Origin: CAZVCG01 sp964626265
GTDB lineage: Bacteria; Pseudomonadota; Alphaproteobacteria; UBA9219
Direction: 5' to 3'
Assembly: GCA_964626265.1 (NCBI GenBank)
Contig: CAZVCG010000053.1
Location: forward strand, 1 to 10,254
Length of the DNA: 10,254 nucleotides
Below, piece after piece: positions 7,498 to 10,254 of the stretch. A model generated the notes under the pieces. That model was not told the origin of the DNA and did not search any database. It was given only the letters and a program-made list of their open reading frames with translations. How positions within the stretch are numbered: position 1 is the stretch's first letter; every line of letters starts with the position of its first letter. Made by a program: the position numbers and the translations under genes.

Positions 7498-7577
7498 TCA
7501 TCTTGCTTTTTTTTGCGCCTTCCGCACAAATCGGCCAAGTCTTTTGATTATTGAAACCTTTAACAGGATTCTTGCCC

Positions 7578-8102
7578 ATGGAAAAAATGAACCTGAAAAA
7601 TCACATTCGAAGCGTTCCGGATTTCCCCAAACCAGGAATACTCTTTTACGATATCGGAACTCTTTTGGCGCATGGTCAGGCTTGGCGTGAAGCCGTTTCG
7701 CAGATGAAAAACGCCGTTGGCTCAAATAAACCGGATGTCCTGCTGGGCATTGAATCCAGAGGGTTTTTAGTGGCTTCGCCTTTGGCGGCGGAACTAGGTC
7801 TGGGCGTCGTTATGGTGCGCAAAAAAGGCAAGCTGCCCGGAAAAACCGCTTCCTATAGTTACGCTCTGGAATACGGCACTGACACCATAGAAATACAAGA
7901 AGGTGTTCTAAAACCGGGACAACGCGCCTTAATTGTCGACGATTTGTTGGCCACGGGGGGCACGGCTTCGGCCGCGGTTTCTCTCGCCCGTCAAATGGGG
8001 GCCGAAATAATCGGCGCGGCTTTCATTATTGAGCTGTCGTTTTTAGGCGGACGCGACAAACTGGATGTTCCGGTTACAAGTCTCGTAACTTACGATAGTT
8101 AA
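7578..8102 (+). CDS. apt: Adenine phosphoribosyltransferase
   Basis: Apt converts adenine and PRPP to AMP and pyrophosphate (purine salvage, cytoplasm). The 174-residue product has the family's normal length. FPKPGILFYDIGTLL (16-30) matches the N-terminal signature of bacterial Apt. ESRGF (59-63) and RKKGKLPGKT (81-90) match the base-side segment and flexible loop. ALIVDDLLATGGTAS (117-131) is the PRPP-binding loop of type I phosphoribosyltransferases, with both acidic residues and the TGGT present. ATG at 7578 is chosen because AGGA lies 9 nt upstream. An upstream in-frame TTG (7551) would add nine residues absent from relatives, and an ATG at 7587 is also possible. The stop lies 7 bp from the stop of the convergent carboxypeptidase gene, with no terminator hairpin visible between them. 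Confidence 0.96.
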   Translation: MEKMNLKNHIRSVPDFPKPGILFYDIGTLLAHGQAWREAVSQMKNAVGSNKPDVLLGIESRGFLVASPLAAELGLGVVMVRKKGKLPGKTASYSYALEYGTDTIEIQEGVLKPGQRALIVDDLLATGGTASAAVSLARQMGAEIIGAAFIIELSFLGGRDKLDVPVTSLVTYDS

Positions 8103-8109
8103 AGGCTTA

Positions 8110-9444
8110 TTACGACGATCCATCTGTTTGTTCCGGCGCAACGACCAGACAACCGTGTCCCTTTTTTACGATGTAGGCGCAAACGGATCGCGCCGTAGCT
8201 TGTTCCATACCGACAAACCGGGCGCGGTAGACTATGCCGCCCTCTTCCGTCTGAACCTTTTGGAGGACCGCGTCTGACCGATTGAGCAACGGGTTCATTT
8301 CTCGCGTTATATTGAACAGAACCTGTTGTCCCGCGCTTAAGTCGCTGTAAGCGCCAATCTGGATTCCCCAATTTGAAGCAGTATATCTGTATGCATGCCT
8401 GTCCTTTGAGTTTTGCGCTGTTTCTCCATGCCTATCAAGGACACTGTTATAGGCATATTGCGAGGAAGTCTTCGGGGGCAAGGCGATATATTGGTTATCT
8501 ATAACGTCGGAGCTGTCGCCTTGAGCTTCAACGTCGCCCTCTTTTTGAGCGGTTCGTTGGTCGGATAAATTAGCAGCAAAGCTTTGATCAAGCAGCTGCG
8601 CCATTTGGTTGTCCCTCGACAACGTCGATTTTCCGCCAAACACCACGCCTATAAGCCTTTTGTCCCCGCGAACCGCCGAAGCCACAAGATTAAACCCCGA
8701 GGCGCGAACATAGCCGGTTTTGATCCCGTCCATGCCTTCGTATCTTTCCATTAGACGGTTGTGGTTATGATAAACGCGCCCTGCATATGAAAAACTGCTG
8801 CGTCCGAAATAGTCATAATATTTCGGGTAATGATAAATCAAGGCATGGCCAAGCATCGCCATATCGCGCGCAGTCGTTACCTGATCGGGGTCGGGCAACC
8901 CTGAAGCGTTTTTGAAAACTGTTTGGCGCATACCCAAAGCGCGGGCTTGTTGCGTCATCATTTCGGCAAATCGCTGCTCGGTTCCTCCGAGAGCCTCGGC
9001 TAGCACGACTGCGGCATCGTTAGCCGATTGCGTCACCAAGGCCATAACCGCATCTTGCGCGCGGATGGTTTGCCCTTTTCTTAGGCCGAGTTTTGAAGGA
9101 GATTGCGCCGCGGCGTGCAGGGAAACGCTTAAGCTTTGATTTGGTTGAAGGTTTCCTGATTCAAGCGCCTGAAACGTCAGGTACAAGGTCATCATTTTGG
9201 TCAACGATGCCGGATGCCTCAAGCTGCTTGCGTTTGTCGCATGAATAACGCGGCCCGTACGCGCTTCAATAACTATGTCCGCATAAAGCGCCGTGCTTTC
9301 GACAGGTAATGACTTGTGTTGTTTGACTTGCCTCTTTGTTTTCCGGGGCTTGGCCTCAACGTCTGCGCCGGAAAAACAGGAGACAAATGCCATTATCACA
9401 AGGAAAATATGAACTTTTTTCTGCCATAGACGAGCGATCAGCAT
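8110..9444 (-). CDS. D-alanyl-D-alanine carboxypeptidase (peptidase S11) with C-terminal SPOR domain
   Basis: A serine D,D-carboxypeptidase of the DacA/DacC class, which trims the terminal D-Ala from peptidoglycan stem peptides in the periplasm. From ATG at 9444 the protein has 444 residues. It begins with a signal peptide (basic LIARLWQKK, then a hydrophobic core about 11-24, probable cleavage near SGADVEA). The catalytic motifs are all present: S80-L-T-K83 (nucleophile and base), S140-A-N142 and K242-T-G244. A low-complexity linker follows, then a SPOR domain (about 358-437, from NWGIQIGAYSD to GHGCLVVAP). SPOR domains bind denuded glycan strands and often target septal cell-wall enzymes. 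The frame extends upstream to an ATG at 9561, but that adds 39 residues before the signal peptide. AGAGAG lies about 8 nt before the 9444 start and a fitting promoter sits at 9470-9498, so the short form is preferred. Confidence 0.93.
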   Translation of the reverse strand: MLIARLWQKKVHIFLVIMAFVSCFSGADVEAKPRKTKRQVKQHKSLPVESTALYADIVIEARTGRVIHATNASSLRHPASLTKMMTLYLTFQALESGNLQPNQSLSVSLHAAAQSPSKLGLRKGQTIRAQDAVMALVTQSANDAAVVLAEALGGTEQRFAEMMTQQARALGMRQTVFKNASGLPDPDQVTTARDMAMLGHALIYHYPKYYDYFGRSSFSYAGRVYHNHNRLMERYEGMDGIKTGYVRASGFNLVASAVRGDKRLIGVVFGGKSTLSRDNQMAQLLDQSFAANLSDQRTAQKEGDVEAQGDSSDVIDNQYIALPPKTSSQYAYNSVLDRHGETAQNSKDRHAYRYTASNWGIQIGAYSDLSAGQQVLFNITREMNPLLNRSDAVLQKVQTEEGGIVYRARFVGMEQATARSVCAYIVKKGHGCLVVAPEQTDGSS

Positions 9445-9469
9445 GCGAAGGTCTCTCTGATTCGGTGTA

Positions 9470-9498
9470 GTATTATGACGCGAAAGAATCGTTGTCTC
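9470..9498 (-). promoter_or_regulatory. Candidate promoter for the carboxypeptidase gene
   Basis: On the minus strand, GAGACA (9493-9498) and TAATAC (9470-9475) are separated by exactly 17 bp. That resembles a sigma-70 promoter with a fair -35 and a good -10. Transcription would begin near 9463, about 20 nt before the ATG at 9444 and downstream of the alternative ATG at 9561. This supports the shorter protein. It is a pattern match only. Confidence 0.4.
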
Positions 9499-9546
9499 AT
9501 TTTTAAAACGCAAGAAACTTAATACTCTTTTTTTCTTTAAGTTCTC

Positions 9547-9575
9547 TTGACATTCGAACATAATGTTAATAGGTT
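9547..9575 (+). promoter_or_regulatory. Candidate phasin promoter
   Basis: A perfect TTGACA -35 (9547-9552) is followed after 17 bp by a weak -10, TAGGTT (9570-9575). Transcription would start near 9582, at the edge of the palindrome at 9583-9599, leaving a leader of about 110 nt before the phasin ATG. The weak -10 limits confidence. Confidence 0.35.
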
Positions 9576-9582
9576 AACGATA

Positions 9583-9599
9583 ATGTTGCACTGCAACAT
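9583..9599. promoter_or_regulatory. 17-bp palindrome, candidate PhaR-type operator
   Basis: ATGTTGCACTGCAACAT is a perfect inverted repeat with 8-bp arms around a central C. Its core TTGC-ACT-GCAA contains TGC-N3-GCA, the pattern reported for PhaR repressor sites before phasin and phaR genes in some alphaproteobacteria. It lies about 93 bp before the phasin start and overlaps the predicted transcription start. PhaR normally represses phasin synthesis until it is titrated by polyhydroxyalkanoate granules. The regulator itself is not in this window. Confidence 0.5.
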
Positions 9600-9691
9600 C
9601 GCTTTGGACGTCAGTCGCAAGCCTCCTTTTTTTCTGGGATTACAATCGGTTGTCCCATCTGTTTTCCTCTTTCTCTTACAGGGAGCCCTAA

Positions 9692-10090
9692 ATGCAAATT
9701 TCTTCCGATCAAATCGATAAGGTGACGGACACTCTCCTTAAAACCAGCTCCGACATTAACATCATGGTGCGGGATTCGCTGAACGCCGCCCTCCAATCGG
9801 TAACCATTTTAACGAAAGGCTGCGAAGATATTTGCGACAGCATGAATGCTTTGTTTCAAAAGTCGCTTGAAAACAACGCCGCCGCCGGGCGCGCCCTGTT
9901 AAACGTGAAAAATATGCATGATCTGGTTGATGTGCAATCCACATTGGTACGTGGAGGTTTTGACAGCGTCATGAACGAAGTCAACCGCATGATGCAAATG
10001 AGTTCGCGCATCGCCCAAGAATGCGTTGAGCCTGTAACGCAAAACATGAACGCGACGATTGTGAAGTTTTCGCGCACAAAAGCCGCTTAA
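9692..10090 (+). CDS. Phasin family protein
   Basis: A 132-residue, cytoplasmic, all-helical protein of the Phasin_2 type (Pfam PF09361). Phasins coat polyhydroxyalkanoate storage granules and control their number and size. No signal peptide or membrane segment is present. The strongest family resemblance is in the second half, from FQKSLENNAAAGRALLNVK (55-73) through VDVQSTLVRGGFDSVMNEVN (79-98) to the C-terminal helix ending near KFSRTKAA. This includes the typical pattern in which the protein spreads amphipathic helices and repeats DLVDVQS-like turns. AGGGAG lies 6 nt before ATG, a strong ribosome site. The gene stands alone, followed directly by a terminator, and is divergent from the carboxypeptidase gene. 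No PHA synthase or PhaR gene is visible here. Small phasins also exist in bacteria that make little PHA, so a granule role is probable, not certain. Confidence 0.88.
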   Translation: MQISSDQIDKVTDTLLKTSSDINIMVRDSLNAALQSVTILTKGCEDICDSMNALFQKSLENNAAAGRALLNVKNMHDLVDVQSTLVRGGFDSVMNEVNRMMQMSSRIAQECVEPVTQNMNATIVKFSRTKAA

Positions 10091-10107
10091 CATTTATATT
10101 ATTTCCA

Positions 10108-10142
10108 TAAACCCCCGGAGCGCTTACACGTCCGGGGGTTTA
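10108..10142 (+). terminator. Intrinsic terminator after the phasin gene
   Basis: A perfect 12-bp stem (10108-10119 with 10131-10142, core CCCCCGGA/TCCGGGGG) with an 11-nt loop starts 17 nt after the phasin stop. The sequence after it is T-rich (TTATTGCCTGTTTTTT). Position and stability make it the phasin gene's terminator. Confidence 0.88.
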
Positions 10143-10195
10143 TTATTGCCTGTTTTTTCCTTATTTTATTCGTCGAAGTTTTTGTTTGGCATGAC

Positions 10196-10230
10196 ACAAA
10201 AAGGGCGGTGGTATTCCACCGCCCTTCTTT
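10196..10230. terminator. Symmetric (bidirectional-type) terminator at the right edge
   Basis: An 11-bp perfect stem (10201-10211 with 10216-10226, AAGGGCGGTGG/CCACCGCCCTT) closes on a 4-nt loop TATT. A run of A lies to its left and CTTT to its right. Read on the minus strand the stem is followed by TTTTTGTG, the better tail, so it probably ends a minus-strand gene lying to the right of the window and backs up the phasin terminator. The rest of 10091-10254 holds no gene. Confidence 0.75.
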
Positions 10231-10254
10231 GTAGTGATCCAATTACCCGAGGAT

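Noticed and set aside
9561..9580. TTAATAGGTTAAC as a CtrA-type site
   Set aside because: The two TTAA halves are separated by 4 bases rather than the 7 of the CtrA consensus.

Overview
The window looks like a chromosomal piece of an uncultured alphaproteobacterium. It holds a DUF2336 protein (a family found mostly in Alphaproteobacteria), a small Phasin_2-type phasin whose promoter region carries a TGC-N3-GCA palindrome, and a penicillin-binding-type D,D-carboxypeptidase with a C-terminal SPOR domain. No rRNA, tRNA, CRISPR array, transposase or integrase is visible. The species cannot be named from this sequence.

Left 60% (1-6016, minus strand): one uninterrupted reading frame of 2,005 codons that runs off the left edge. 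I read every in-frame codon from 6016 to 2 and found no stop. It encodes a giant modular surface-type protein. It has a basic N-terminus and one membrane helix, then a short cysteine-bearing domain with a pseudopilin-like DPWGR...YIYC motif. These are followed by two phage-tail-fibre-like GGTG...ARxNLG segments flanking seven 22-residue GDALF repeats, four GIGxxxP...L(H/D)V motifs, three GM(I/L)RYN modules and three arrays of roughly 17-residue NTAVGxxAL repeats resembling YadA-type head repeats. The C-terminus is outside the window.

Middle (6017-7577): a 216-bp gap with a hairpin just upstream of the giant gene's start, the DUF2336 gene (minus), then a divergent intergenic region with a GC-rich hairpin and T runs ahead of apt.

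Right (7578-10254): apt (plus) converges with a D-alanyl-D-alanine carboxypeptidase gene (minus) with only 7 bp between their stops. The carboxypeptidase gene and a phasin gene (plus) diverge from a shared promoter region holding the 17-bp palindrome. The phasin gene ends in a strong intrinsic terminator. A second, symmetric hairpin at the right edge probably ends a gene lying outside the window.

The genes do not form one pathway. apt, the carboxypeptidase, the phasin and DUF2336 are ordinary chromosomal genes (purine salvage, peptidoglycan, storage granules, unknown). The remarkable element is the giant protein, which joins a pilin-like membrane anchor to phage-fibre and adhesin repeat modules.
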